A stretch of 64,000 nt of DNA from Zeugodacus cucurbitae (GCF_028554725.1 NC_071668.1:24096501-24160500); one strand, 5' to 3'; counted from the stretch's first letter, positions 51,297-62,822 are shown. Notes: generated from the letters alone by a model not told the origin. A program made the numbers and translations.

Positions 51297-52370
51297 CAAG
51301 AAAGGAAGGGCTAAGTTCGGGTGTCACCGAACATTTTATACTCTCGCAATTTATTTATTTAACTTTATTAATATAACAAACAATTTGACTCACATAATCG
51401 GCATATATATGGTATAAAGTCCATTGAAAGTTTGAAAACCCTAATATTAAATAGATGGGAGATAGTGGAAGTTATGACCCGATTTCACTCATTTTTTGCA
51501 CGGAGGCATATTATTAGAAGAAACATATTCCCTCTGAATTTCCTGAAAACTTATGGAACGATTCCGACGATTTAGATACCGCTCTTTAAATGTAGTATGT
51601 TTGCAAAGTTCTGTTCCGATATCTTCACTAGTCAGTGAAGTCGACTTCAAAGTTCTGGTATGTGGGAAGTAGGCATGGTTGTGAACCGATTTGGACTATT
51701 TTTAAATAATATCATTGGGAACTAAGAAGATATTATGAAACGAATTTCATTGAAATTTGTCGAGTAGTTTCGGAGATATGGTTTTTAACCCATAAGTGCA
51801 GCTCTTCTGTACCATCTTTATAATGGTATTTAAGGTTTCTGGTGGTTTTCCTTACTGAATTAAAGCATTTTTAGTAGATTTCAACATAACCTTTGTATGG
51901 GAGGTGGGCGTGGTTATAATCCGATTTCCTCCATTTGTTTGGACTGTATTAGGTAGTACCTAAAAGAAACGACTCTAGAAAGTTTCATTGATATAGCTTA
52001 AGTAGTTTACGAAATATGTAGAAACTTAGTAGGGGGCGAGCCACGCTCACTTTCCCAACAATTACATCAACATATACCCATTCATAGGGCGATCCTTCAT
52101 ACCAAATTTTACTTCAATAGCTCAATTTATGGCTTAGTTATAGCTCTTTATATGTTCTCTCAAGTTTCATCAAGATATTTCAATTTTTACTCAAGCTGCA
52201 GCTTGCACGGACGGACAGACATCCGGATTTGAACTTTACTTGTCACCCAGATCATTTTGATATATATAATCTTATATCTAACTCGTTTAGTTTTAGGACT
52301 TACAAACAACCGTTATGTAAACAAAACTATAATACTCTCTTAGCAACTTTTGTTGCGAGAGTATAAAAAA
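51297..52370 (+). mobile_element. INE-1/DINE-1-like repeat, copy 5
   Basis: AAGAAAGGAAGGGCTAAGTT start, hairpin GTTCGGGTGTCACCGAAC with one loop change, GGTGGGCGTGG block, very short GGACGGACAGACATCC microsatellite at about 52209, and the 3' stem TAGCAACTTTTGTTGCGAGAGTAT. Slightly decayed compared with copies 1 and 4. Confidence 0.75.
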
Positions 52371-53914
52371 TCGCTATATAGTGTCAATTTCAGTTTGATA
52401 TTAGTTCTTTGGATAAGATGTATGGGTTCAGTGCCGAATATATTTATTATACAAAAGAAAATAAGAGAGTGTGGAAAATGCATTGAGTTTTCTTGGAGTC
52501 AACTAGCGACAGAGAGAATGCTGCTGAGTTACTATGAATTCTATAAAAATTTCAACGGCGGTCTTCAAAAATAGCAAACATTGTTAATTGATTTTTTTGC
52601 TGCCTTTAGAAGTTAAGTGTGAGATTCTGCATTAGATACGCGTTAGAATAAACAAACATTCGTGCATATACGTATGTGCATTTGTGCATATCATAGAAAG
52701 GTGTGTATTTGTAGAACTTCAATGTAAATATTTTCCCTGTATGAGTTGATCTTGACACAGTTCACTTAAATGCACATAAATAAACAAAAGTATCCAAACG
52801 TAAACGATTGCATTTGTATACAGGTATATCTCTGTGCATAAGTATATTTACCTAGAACAGCGACCACACGTGTATGCATGCCATTTTGCGCTTAAGATAT
52901 GTATTAACCACCTCATGCGCGCATATGTGAGAAGCAATCTTCACATCTGTGATAATTTTTTTTTTCTCGAAACTTGCCTTGCATTTGCGCAGAATTACAC
53001 AAAAGAATCAGCGCCATTGGACTTCTCATTGTAGTGAAAAGAAAATAGTTTCTAAACGCCTGCAAAGTCATTAACAACGAGACAAAAGCGAACGAAACCA
53101 ACGGACACAACGAGGAGGAGGTGGCGTAGGCGAGCAGGGAAATATGTAAGATGAAAAGGTAAAACGCAAATGTGCATATTGGATTGTGTTGTAAGAATGT
53201 AAGAAAAGACCGGCCATCCGCCTCAGTGGCAATTTTTCGCATTGACATACAAACACATATCCTAACTGCGTATTTTTTTTACGGTGCATGTATGCATTAA
53301 AGATACCTGCTACGCATTTGAAATGTGTGCTAATGGCCAATGTCATAATGAATGCATATTTACCATGCACTATTTCATGCCACACATTAGAAATTGCAAG
53401 GCCTTTATGGCGTTATGGTAATTTTACAATTTTTTGTGGTGACTACTATTACATTTTGCTATAAATACATACATATATATATGTATTTAAATTTAAGAAA
53501 TTATTAACCGATGTCAGAGGCTTTAAATATATTTCGTTGTAATTCTCACATCTTAGATGAAACCGGTAACTAATTTTCGATAGAATTGATCTGAATATAA
53601 TTCTAAGAGATATACCCTGTGGAAGTTTCGCCCATCTCGGCAGGTCAGTTTCAATTTCAAACTTTAATGAAACGATTTTGTTCAAATTTTGCACAGTTAT
53701 TTGAAATTACATTATCTAGTTGTTGAACGAATCATTTTAATTTTTTTGTTTTTCGAGACAAGACACAAATTTTACTAAAAAGTGTGTTTTTCTGTTCAAA
53801 GTCTGTCAAAATGTAAAATTGTAATATTTTTTGTTTCCTTCATTCAATAACGAGATTTAACGAGTGTTCGGGCAGAAGGGCACGAGCAAAACCGACCACT
53901 GACCGACCCAAAAA
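52371..53914. other. unannotated stretch
   Basis: No protein family was recognised. About 53080-53130 is purine-rich (GAGGAGGAGGTGGCG) and locally GC-richer. It could be a transcribed non-coding or 5'UTR segment, but no support beyond composition exists. Confidence 0.3.
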
Positions 53915-54048
53915 AACCGGTTCTTCACAGAAAACCGACTACCCACTCGTCGAAGTTTTGCCCCAAAACGCCCCAAAGCCCCACCCAGCGACCGCCTACA
54001 CTGCCACGAGTGTGTCCCAAAAAAACCGGTTCTAAAAAGTAACCGGTT
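53915..54048. promoter_or_regulatory. cluster of three AACCGGTT (Grainyhead-type) sites
   Basis: Perfect palindromes AACCGGTT lie at 53915-53922, 54024-54031 and 54041-54048, in a GC-rich island within AT-rich DNA. AACCGGTT is the consensus of the Grainyhead epithelial transcription factor. The last two are centred 17 bp apart. A regulatory role is inferred; the block could also be part of an unrecognised repeat, as CCCAAAAAAACCGGTTCT occurs twice. Confidence 0.4.
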
Positions 54049-55068
54049 ACTGCAGTACTAGGCATATGCCGCAAAAAACCGAAAAAATTCGGTAGCAAGT
54101 GGGTAGGAGTATAAAATAGCGAACTCAAGAAACATACCACGGAGTGTCATATCAGTCATATTTTAATTTTGCATGTGAAACAACAACAGTGTTGATATGA
54201 CAGTCATAAAAAATATGACAATATGACGAATCAAAATGTTAAAATATCCTTGTTTTTAAACTCTGAAAGCCACATAATCCCTTAACCCGAATTAACCCAC
54301 GATTACCATATAACGCAAAATTATCCCTATATTTTCATAAATAACTGGAAAATTTCACTATAAAACAGCAAATTAAGCTGGTTTTTCGCATTTTCCGAAA
54401 AAAAATTATATATTTAATTTATATATTATAATGAATCGCAAAACTGATTTCATTTTCGTGCACAGGCGGTCAATATACATAGGTGTATTTCATTTCAGAA
54501 AACTCTGAAACGTAAAAAGTTCTGGGCATTACTGGGTTAAATGTTATGTAATACTATAATTGCTATTAAATAATGTATTCAATGCACTTCAAGCGCCTAG
54601 CGCGCCTTTTAGCCACGGTGGTCTTTTATATCTTAAACCCCAAAAAATATGAGAAAAGGATGAGCTTTAGTAAATTTTTTAGTATTCTACAAGAGTGTTG
54701 ACTTTTCTATGCATGGTTTCATTATCACTAAGTTTTAGGATAGACCTTTTTCCATGATGTAGTAAATAGCAAAGCTGGAGTCCAGAAAACTGATGAGTGA
54801 TTCAATATTCTCAACATATTCCACTTTCATAACGATCTTGTATTTTTTAAACTCGTCGTATATCTTATTTTTAGAAGATAAAATGATATAGTAAGGGTTC
54901 TCTTACATTACATAAAACTTATTTATGGATACAAAAGTTCTGAGGAAATACATAGATAAAACCCGATGCAGTAATATACAATTTATTCTCTGAATGCAAC
55001 ACTGCACATTGAGACTTTCTCTGTAACCATAATTCTAACAACCTGTGTAGTACCAAGAAAACTATAAG
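54049..55068. other. unannotated stretch left of the BEL/Pao element
   Basis: AT-rich; a short repeat of ATATGACAGTCATA-like words near 54195-54230. No gene seen. Confidence 0.35.
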
Positions 55069-55073
55069 ACGAC

Positions 55074-55595
55074 TGTTGGCAACTCTTGCCCGAATACATA
55101 TATACACATGTTAAGATTTAATTTCTATGTTTATTTTACAGTTGAATGTTTCATTCTCATTTATCTTTAAATAGTCGTGAGCTTCATATTATGTACATTA
55201 TGCCAACTGTGAAGTTCCCGCTTGCTTGTTTGTGCGATTTGTATATTTGTCATTTCCCTTTCTTTCGCATAAGCAGGTAAGCGCGGACTCCAATTAGTTA
55301 CATGAGCTTATGTACTTGTTGTTTGTAAACTGCAGTGTGCTGTTCCATTTTCCAAGCTGTGCTGATCTATACGGTAAATGTAAATGCCTTTGTGCATATA
55401 TGCCAGTGCACATCATTTTTGAGCTTTGTCATCGATCAGCCAGGAAAGTGGAAGGACATACTGCGGTAAGTATTGAATTATTTGTACATGCATATTTTAA
55501 CATACATCTTTTAGAAATAAACCATTTGACCATTTGGAGTGCCATTAGCCAACACAAATCAAATGCGTTAAATTCGCCCCACTTTATCGATGACA
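55074..55595 (+). repeat. 5' LTR of the BEL/Pao element
   Basis: 522 bp, TG...CA ends, directly after ACGAC. It would hold the element's promoter and poly-A signals. AAATAAA (about 55514) lies in its 3' half, though assigning the R region is not possible by eye. The small ORF inside (55310-55639) also occurs in the 3' LTR and has no known domain, so it is not treated as a gene. Confidence 0.92.
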
Positions 55596-55677
55596 AGTCT
55601 TTATTTCGCATTCCAACTATTTGCAAGTTTGGTTTGTGATTTCTTTATTTCGGAATCCATTTGTGCCGTATTATTCG

Positions 55678-58600
55678 ATGGGTAAGTCGCCTCGCCGCCA
55701 AACTTCTGTTAATTCGCCAGTCATGGACAGTGGTGCTTCTACGTCATCAGCATCAAAACCCAGCCAGGGTAGCAATGCATCAGCCACCGTCAATACAGCC
55801 AGTGATTTACCAGCCGGTCCTACAGCCACAGGAGCCACCACTCGAGCATCATCAGCTGCTGCCATTGCACGCCAGGATAACGTGATCGCCGCTCTACAAA
55901 AACGTATCGCCATGCTAGAGATTAGTTTGTCGGCCTCCCAGCCACAATCACGTGCTGAAACGCTCAACGTGGGTACATCAAACAATAATGTTGCCGCCGA
56001 GGTTCAATCGAGAACACAATTGCCAACGGTTCAATTGCCAGAATCGCAGTCGCCAGCTATAGCTAACTGTACAGTACCATTGTCACAGCCTACCGATATC
56101 CGTTACACGCCGCCGCTATTTGCTGCAAGTACCGCTGCTGCAAACCACATGTACAGTTCTACAATTTTAGGGATCGATACTCCTTCGATTCACTCTAATT
56201 CAACGACTGTTCCTACATTCGCCAATACAAGTGCTACGTCTACTCAGTCATCGAGTTTGCCCAGGAAATTGCAGGATTTGCCAGATTTTTGTGGAAAGCC
56301 GGAGGATTGGCCAATATTTTATACAGCTTTCATAGAGTCAAGTGCAATTTATGGGTACAGCAATTATGAGAACAACCAACGATTATTAAAGAGCCTAAAA
56401 GGATACGCGCGTGAAGCAGTCAAGTCACTGCTAATCCATCCGAACAATGTCGGTAATATAATTGAATTATTAAAGTTTCGGTTTGGGCGCCCTGAGCAGT
56501 TAATCCGCAGCCAGTTGTGTCAGATAAAGGAAATCGCACCTATATCGGAAAATGCCATGATCAAAATTATACCGTTTGCAACGAAGGTATGTAACATTTG
56601 TGTCTTTTTACAATCTGCTCATGGTGGTGACTTACATTTGTCAAATCCTACGTTACTCGACGAACTTGTCTCGAAATTACCAATGAGCAAACGTGTCGAG
56701 TGGGCTAGCTTCGCAGCGCTTCTGCAGCCACATGCAACAGTAAAACATTTTAGTGATTGGCTCTCGAAATTAGCTAATATAATTTGTACAGTTTGTGATG
56801 ATCCATACAGGGATTCGAAGGCGCGCATGGTATTGCATACAGTTCAGCCTCAACGATCTACAAGGTGCCCAATTTGTCAGGAACAACACAAAGTAGCAGA
56901 GTGTGCGCGTTTTTTAGAATATTCGGTGCCAAGAAGATGGACAGAGGCGAAACGACTTCGATTGTGTTTCGCTTGCCTCAATTTAGGCCATTGTACACGC
57001 AATTGCAACCGACGCATGTTATGTTCAGTTGAGGGTTGCAGGAGAGTGCATCATAAGCTCTTACATGAAGTTGTAGAGAATATTAACAGTTCGTCAAGGC
57101 AGTTAAGTCCGCCTAATGTAAACACATATGCCAATCGTAAGACTACATCACCACATCGTTCACTCAACAGTCAGCAGTCATCACTAGAAGCAAGATCAGC
57201 AGTTTTAAGTTGCAGTTCTACCGATAATAAGCTTCTGTTTCGTATTCTGCCGGTTACCCTATACGGAAATCAAAGGCGTGTTGAGACATATGCACTTCTC
57301 GATGAAGGTTCATCCATCACAATGATCGATAGTGCTCTTGTTCGAGACTTAGGAATGCGCGGAAGTGAGCAGTCTTTAAATGTTCAGTGGTTTGGAGGAC
57401 ATGTAGCGCAGGAGTCAACGTTTGTAGTGGACTTATTTATTAGTGGTGCCGGTATGCAGAAACAACATAAACTACGCAACGTGTATGTTGTGTCGAACCT
57501 ACAACTTCCCGTACAGAGCTTAAACAGAAACGATTTGGGTCACGAGTGTGGACACATAAGCCAACTTCCGGTACAGCCTTACGCCCAGGTCAGGCCCAAG
57601 CTGTTGATTGGTCTTGATCACTGCCATTTGGGATTACCATTAACAACTATGAAGGTAAAGGGGCATGGTCCATTCATTGCCAATACGGAGTTGGGTTGGG
57701 TGGTGTTTGGCCCAACATCAACTACGCTACCATCTCCTATTTCATGTTTACATGTGAACCGCCAAGCTGATCAGACACTCCACAATATGGTAGCCGAATT
57801 TTTCGACACTGAGAGTTTCGGTGTAAGAGCTGCACCCCTGTTAGAGAGTGAAGAGGACATCCGCGCCAGAGATGTTCTGAAGTCTACCACATGCCGCGTA
57901 GATGGACGTTTTGAAACGGGTCTCATATGGAGTAGTAACAACGTTAAGTTACCTGACAGCTATAATATGGCCCTAAAAAGATTAGTCAGTGTAGAGCGAA
58001 AAATGAGTCGTGATGTGAATTTTGCCGCCGAATACAAGAGCATCATGGACTCTTACGTCGCAAAGAAGTATGCACGAAAACTACCGCCAGCAGAAGCCGC
58101 TGTGTATACGCCTACTACTTGGTATTTGCCGCACTTTGCCGTTGCTAATCCCAATAAACCTGGAAAGCTACGTATGGTATTTGACGCCGCTGCTGAGGTA
58201 AGTGGAACTTCCCTGAATTCACAGCTTTTGAAGGGTCCACAAGAATATCGCCCATTGCCATCGATATTATTTCATTTTCGCGAGGGTGCTGTTGCTGTGT
58301 GTGGAGACATAAAGGAGATGTTCCACCAAGTGCTTATACGAGAAGACGATAGATGCGCACAGCGGTTCCTCTGGCGTGGTGGTGATGCTACTCAACCTCT
58401 AGATGTTTACGAAATGTGTGTGATGACGTTTGGTGCAGCCTGTTCACCGTGTGCTGCAAATTATGTAAAAAAAGTTAATGCGCTCGAGCATCAAGATGAA
58501 CACGGAACTAATTCCCGCGCGGTCAAAGCAATATTAGACCACCATTATGTCGATGACTTCGTGGATAGCTTTAGCTCGGAAGAGGAAGCCATTTCTGTAT

Positions 58601-61134
58601 CAAAACAAGTTCGAGCTATTCATATGAATGCTGGGTTTGAGCTTCGCAATTTTACATCCAATTCACAAAAGGTAGTAGCCGCACTCGATGGTACTGATGT
58701 CACACGTTCGATTGGCAAGAAAGAAAGTTTCGTTGGTGAGAGGGTGCTTGGCTTATTTTGGCAGTCATCGTCAGACTGTTTTGGCTTCAAATTGAAATTC
58801 CATAACGTTGATGAAGCAGTGATAAATGGAGAGAGACGCCCTACTAAAAGAGAACTTCTAAGCATCGTGATGTCTATATTTGACCCTCTAGGATTCCTGA
58901 GCAATTTCGTCATTGGAGCCAAACTACTTATGCGTGAGCTGTGGAAACACGATATACATTGGAACGATCCATTGCCAAACGATATTAATGTCGCATGGGT
59001 GAAGTGGCGCAAACAATTACCAGAGGTTGTCAAATATGCCATACCTCGTTTCTATTTTAGAAATGGTGCACCTCAAATACTTCAGCTCCATGTATTTGTT
59101 GATGCCAGTGAAAATGCCTTCGCCGCCGTTGCTTATCTTCGATCTCAATCTTCATCTGGTAAAATTGATGTTGCCTTCGTTTGTGCCAAGACGAAGTGTG
59201 CGCCAATGAAACCCCTCACCGTGCCACGCCTTGAACTTCAGGCAGCGGTCTTGGGCACTCGTCTTATGCAGTGTATTCGCAAAGAACATTCTCTCAAGAT
59301 CAAAGACTATATCCTATGGAGTGATTCAAAAACGGTGATCAAATGGATTCAATGTGAACATCGACGTTATAAGCCTTTCGTACAGCACAGAATAGCAGAG
59401 ATATTGGCCGCTACAAGCATATCAAATTGGAGATGGTTACCCACTAAGCACAATGTAGCCGATGAAGCCACGCGAGCAAATGATCGCACCGATTTTAATC
59501 CAGCAGCGCGTTGGTCACGGGGACCCCCATTCCTACAGCAGGATGAGCAAGGATGGCCCTCTGAAGACGTTATAGTTACCGGAAATGATGAACCTGATGA
59601 AGAACTTCGCTCTAAATTTACCTTAGTTATCGTGAGTCATAACTTTCTAGATTTTAATAGATTTTCTTCTTTTCGAAGATTGGTAAGAGCCGTTGCCTGG
59701 GTCTTACGCTTTGTCGATAATTGCCGTCGTCGTGTGCAGCCAGATCGATGTTATGGTTTAACCGCCAAAGAAGTAGAGAACGCCAAACGCCTTTTATGCC
59801 GGATAGTACAACGTGAAGTATATGCAACAGAGTTCCAGTCCATCGAAAATGGTCATGACATCGCCCATGACAGCAAGCTGCTGCAACTTTCACCGTACAA
59901 AGATGAGGAAGGCGTTCTCCGAGTACATGGACGCATCGACGCTGCCAGCTGGCTTCCAATCAGCACACGAAGTCCTATTATTCTACCGCCTGATCATCAA
60001 TTTACGAAGCTATTGGTGTTACATCACCATAGCGCCATGTGGCACCAGAACATAGAGGCTACTATTGGTGTCATCCGCCGCAGTTATTGGGTGCCACGAC
60101 TGAGGAGTTTGTTGCGCAACGTCATTGCCAGTTGCGCTGTGTGCCGCTTGAATAAAGCTACTCCGTCAGCGCCATGGATGGGGCCGCTTCCGTCAGACAG
60201 ACTCACTCCTCACGTGCGCCCGTTTAGCTACACTGGACTCGATTACTTTGGACCAGTAACTATCACTGTTCGGAGAAGTACTGAGAAGAGATGGGTTGCA
60301 CTATTTACGTGTCTTACAGTGAGAGCTGTGCATCTTGAGCTGGCTCACGATTTGAGTACAGACTCCTGCATTATTGCCATACGAAACTTTGTGAATCGAC
60401 GAGGTGTGCCCATAAGAATTAGGTCAGACAATGGAAAGAATTTCGTTGGCGCCGACCGAGAAGCCAAGCGATTCACTGAAGTGTTCAATTGTCATCGCTT
60501 ACAAAGTGAATTATCACAGAAAAACATCCAGTGGGTGTTTAATTCACCATTTAACCCTGCGGAAGGTGGCGCATGGGAAAGAATGGTACAGTGCGTCAAG
60601 CGAGTTCTACGTCAGACTTTAAAGGAAGTTTCACCAAAGGAGCATACTCTGATTAGCTTCCTGATTGAAGCTGAGAACGTTGTTAACTCTCGTCCACTGA
60701 CGCATCTGCCTATCACCGTCGACCAGGAACAGCCGTTAACTCCTAACGATTTCATCCTGGGAGCAGCAAATACAGCGCAGACCCCTATAGCAGATGTCGA
60801 CTTGGAAAAAACTTGTTTGCTACGTAAGCAGTGGCGTATCGCTCGCCAATTGAGGGATCATTTTTGGAAGAGGTGGATTACTGAATATCTTCCTACATTG
60901 ACCCGCCGTGTAAAATGGTGTCAACGCACGAAGCCATTGAAAGAAGGAGACTTGGTGTTCATATGCGATCCTAACGTTCCACGGCGAGAATGGTGCCGCG
61001 GTAGAGTGGAGAAAGTATACCCTGGGATTGATGGCGAGGTGCGAAGAGCAGACATACGAACTTCGGGAGGACTTAAGCGACGAGCAGTCTCAAAACTAGC
61101 CGTTCTGGACATTGATGGTGGTGAATCGGGTTGA
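55678..61134 (+). CDS. BEL/Pao gag-pol polyprotein
   Basis: The frame is open from 55621; I take Met at 55678 (MGKSPRRQT), giving 1818 aa. Upstream codons fall in the leader. Gag includes LPDFCGKPEDWPIF (about 56270), the DUF1759-type region; a zinc knuckle CFACLNLGHCTRNC (56965-57006, CX2CX4HX4C) precedes it in Pol-ward order. The protease has LLDEGSSITMID with Asp at 57301 (DUF1758/A17-like). RT carries YVDD at 58546-58557. RNase H has VFVDASENAFAAV (about 59092) and LWSDSKT (about 59317). Integrase has an HHCC zinc region (about 60021-60145) and Asp at 60241, Asp at 60427 and Glu at 60577. The end is the DUF5641-type LRKQWRIARQLRDHFWKRW...GDLVFI domain. All catalytic signatures appear intact. 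No env is encoded. It copies the element by reverse transcription in cytoplasmic particles. Confidence 0.95.
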   Translation: MGKSPRRQTSVNSPVMDSGASTSSASKPSQGSNASATVNTASDLPAGPTATGATTRASSAAAIARQDNVIAALQKRIAMLEISLSASQPQSRAETLNVGTSNNNVAAEVQSRTQLPTVQLPESQSPAIANCTVPLSQPTDIRYTPPLFAASTAAANHMYSSTILGIDTPSIHSNSTTVPTFANTSATSTQSSSLPRKLQDLPDFCGKPEDWPIFYTAFIESSAIYGYSNYENNQRLLKSLKGYAREAVKSLLIHPNNVGNIIELLKFRFGRPEQLIRSQLCQIKEIAPISENAMIKIIPFATKVCNICVFLQSAHGGDLHLSNPTLLDELVSKLPMSKRVEWASFAALLQPHATVKHFSDWLSKLANIICTVCDDPYRDSKARMVLHTVQPQRSTRCPICQEQHKVAECARFLEYSVPRRWTEAKRLRLCFACLNLGHCTRNCNRRMLCSVEGCRRVHHKLLHEVVENINSSSRQLSPPNVNTYANRKTTSPHRSLNSQQSSLEARSAVLSCSSTDNKLLFRILPVTLYGNQRRVETYALLDEGSSITMIDSALVRDLGMRGSEQSLNVQWFGGHVAQESTFVVDLFISGAGMQKQHKLRNVYVVSNLQLPVQSLNRNDLGHECGHISQLPVQPYAQVRPKLLIGLDHCHLGLPLTTMKVKGHGPFIANTELGWVVFGPTSTTLPSPISCLHVNRQADQTLHNMVAEFFDTESFGVRAAPLLESEEDIRARDVLKSTTCRVDGRFETGLIWSSNNVKLPDSYNMALKRLVSVERKMSRDVNFAAEYKSIMDSYVAKKYARKLPPAEAAVYTPTTWYLPHFAVANPNKPGKLRMVFDAAAEVSGTSLNSQLLKGPQEYRPLPSILFHFREGAVAVCGDIKEMFHQVLIREDDRCAQRFLWRGGDATQPLDVYEMCVMTFGAACSPCAANYVKKVNALEHQDEHGTNSRAVKAILDHHYVDDFVDSFSSEEEAISVSKQVRAIHMNAGFELRNFTSNSQKVVAALDGTDVTRSIGKKESFVGERVLGLFWQSSSDCFGFKLKFHNVDEAVINGERRPTKRELLSIVMSIFDPLGFLSNFVIGAKLLMRELWKHDIHWNDPLPNDINVAWVKWRKQLPEVVKYAIPRFYFRNGAPQILQLHVFVDASENAFAAVAYLRSQSSSGKIDVAFVCAKTKCAPMKPLTVPRLELQAAVLGTRLMQCIRKEHSLKIKDYILWSDSKTVIKWIQCEHRRYKPFVQHRIAEILAATSISNWRWLPTKHNVADEATRANDRTDFNPAARWSRGPPFLQQDEQGWPSEDVIVTGNDEPDEELRSKFTLVIVSHNFLDFNRFSSFRRLVRAVAWVLRFVDNCRRRVQPDRCYGLTAKEVENAKRLLCRIVQREVYATEFQSIENGHDIAHDSKLLQLSPYKDEEGVLRVHGRIDAASWLPISTRSPIILPPDHQFTKLLVLHHHSAMWHQNIEATIGVIRRSYWVPRLRSLLRNVIASCAVCRLNKATPSAPWMGPLPSDRLTPHVRPFSYTGLDYFGPVTITVRRSTEKRWVALFTCLTVRAVHLELAHDLSTDSCIIAIRNFVNRRGVPIRIRSDNGKNFVGADREAKRFTEVFNCHRLQSELSQKNIQWVFNSPFNPAEGGAWERMVQCVKRVLRQTLKEVSPKEHTLISFLIEAENVVNSRPLTHLPITVDQEQPLTPNDFILGAANTAQTPIADVDLEKTCLLRKQWRIARQLRDHFWKRWITEYLPTLTRRVKWCQRTKPLKEGDLVFICDPNVPRREWCRGRVEKVYPGIDGEVRRADIRTSGGLKRRAVSKLAVLDIDGGESG

Positions 61135-61136
61135 TT

Positions 61137-61150
61137 CACGGGGGTGGGGA
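61137..61150 (+). other. polypurine tract of the BEL/Pao element
   Basis: CACGGGGGTGGGGA directly in front of the 3' LTR, the expected place and composition for the plus-strand primer of reverse transcription. Confidence 0.75.
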
Positions 61151-61672
61151 TGTTGGCAACTCTTGCCCGAATACATATATACACATGTTAAGATTTAATT
61201 TCTATGTTTATTTTACAGTTGAATGTTTCATTCTCATTTATCTTTAAATAGTCGTGAGCTTCATATTATGTACATTATGCCAACTGTGAAGTTCCCGCTT
61301 GCTTGTTTGTGCGATTTGTATATTTGTCATTTCCCTTTCTTTCGCATAAGCAGGTAAGCGCGGACTCCAATTAGTTACATGAGCTTATGTACTTGTTGTT
61401 TGTAAACTGCAGTGTGCTGTTCCATTTTCCAAGCTGTGCTGATCTATACGGTAAATGTAAATGCCTTTGTGCATATATGCCAGTGCACATCATTTTTGAG
61501 CTTTGTCATCGATCAGCCAGGAAAGTGGAAGGACATACTGCGGTAAGTATTGAATTATTTGTACATGCATATTTTAACATACATCTTTTAGAAATAAACC
61601 ATTTGACCATTTGGAGTGCCATTAGCCAACACAAATCAAATGCGTTAAATTCGCCCCACTTTATCGATGACA
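61151..61672 (+). repeat. 3' LTR of the BEL/Pao element
   Basis: 522 bp, same length as the 5' LTR and without a difference noted on comparison. It is followed by the ACGAC target duplication. Confidence 0.92.
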
Positions 61673-61677
61673 ACGAC

Positions 61678-62480
61678 TAACCCTACTGGTTTCACCGTCA
61701 AACGTCCTTGTTCTATAAATAGAACCAGAACTAGTGACCTTATTGACAGCAATTGTAGTAAGAATTGAATATATTTTTGGCAGTGTGAAAACTTTACAGT
61801 TAAAGCCTTGAAGTGCACGTTTTGCTCTTCCGTTTTGTGTTGTGTTTACAGGTTTTTCAGTGTTCTACTGTAACGCTTCGGTTAGTTGCTTATGCTGCTG
61901 AATTGGTAATTCATAGAAGAAATGGTGCACTTTGCGACGAAAACGATTTTTCAGCAACACAGTAAGCATACACCTACAAATGTATATGAATATGTATGTG
62001 TGTATGTTTGCATGCGCAGTGTACATAAATGCACTTACACGTGTCACTGGAGATCGAGACGACCTTGAGCTGGGCATTTTGCAACGTTTAACTTTATTTT
62101 TATACACTTCTGCAGTGCGCTCGTATACACTCATATTATATTACATTACATAAATAAATACATACACATACAAATTTACCCCACTTTAAAAAATCTATTG
62201 CGCTTTCGCATATGGCATATGTATGTATGTATGTGTTCGTAGAGTGTTCAGTCAAAACAACTGATTGCGGTGTTTTCCATATTTGAAAAAATACTTTTAT
62301 GCATATGCAGCAAGTTAAGTGTTTGTGTACCTAAGTAAGTTTGCATGCGGGTATTTGTAATCAGCATAAGCTAAGAAAGTAGGCTATAGGATTGAAATTC
62401 CACACTTATGTACTTATGTATGTCATTGGGTACAATATGGAAAGACGAGACTTTAGATTCAAATAAAAAGTAAGAATTAT
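61678..62480. other. unannotated stretch right of the BEL/Pao element
   Basis: No gene recognised. TATGTATG simple repeats near 62219-62232. Confidence 0.35.
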
Positions 62481-62822
62481 TAGTGTTGGGGAGTATCACG
62501 AGGGAAAATACTCAATGGCAGATTTTGAAAAGAATCAGTAGTACGCGGTTTTTAAAAGTACTCTGATTCGAAATTACGTAAGATCAGAATTTCTAAATTT
62601 GAAATCTAATACGATATAATATAAATATCGAAGTTTGTAAGAAATCACTTCTTAATGAAAATAAAGACCATTTACTGTACTGCAGAAAGTTGCAGATATT
62701 TATTCTATTTTTTGAATATTCAGTTATAATTTTTTTTTTGCCAAGGTGGTATATTTAAGTAAAATTCGCGGTGTTCTGTTAAGTACCCGATTTTTTTAAA
62801 GTACTTGTTGCTTCCCAACACT
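62481..62822. mobile_element. hAT-like MITE, about 340 bp
   Basis: Left end TAGTGTTGGGGAGTATCACG; right end inverted TAGTGTTGGGAAGCAACAAG. These match hAT-type ends (CAGTGTTGGGAA) with a C-to-T change at the first base. Flanks share AATTATT, one register off an 8-bp duplication. AGTACT/AAGTAC words recur inside. No ORF. Confidence 0.55.

Larger units (their letters stand above)
55069..61677 (+). mobile_element. complete BEL/Pao LTR retrotransposon with ACGAC target duplication
   Basis: 6.6 kb unit: target duplication ACGAC (55069-55073), 5' LTR (55074-55595), gag-pol, purine-rich tract CACGGGGGTGGGGA (about 61137-61150), 3' LTR (61151-61672), ACGAC (61673-61677). The LTRs begin TGTTGG and end GATGACA and, compared base by base by eye, show no difference. 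One unbroken gag-pol frame and no env-like second ORF. The primer-binding site after the 5' LTR was not identified with confidence. Equal LTRs, an intact frame and an intact duplication point to a young, possibly still mobile copy. It interrupts the region upstream of the drongo 44237 exon. Confidence 0.95.

Noticed and set aside
55310..55639. 109-codon ORF in the 5' LTR, with a matching 97-codon ORF in the 3' LTR
   Set aside because: Present twice only because the LTRs are the same; no domain and no known BEL/Pao LTR protein.
58620..59042. 140-codon minus-strand ORF in the BEL/Pao element
   Set aside because: Antisense shadow of the reverse transcriptase/RNase H coding region.
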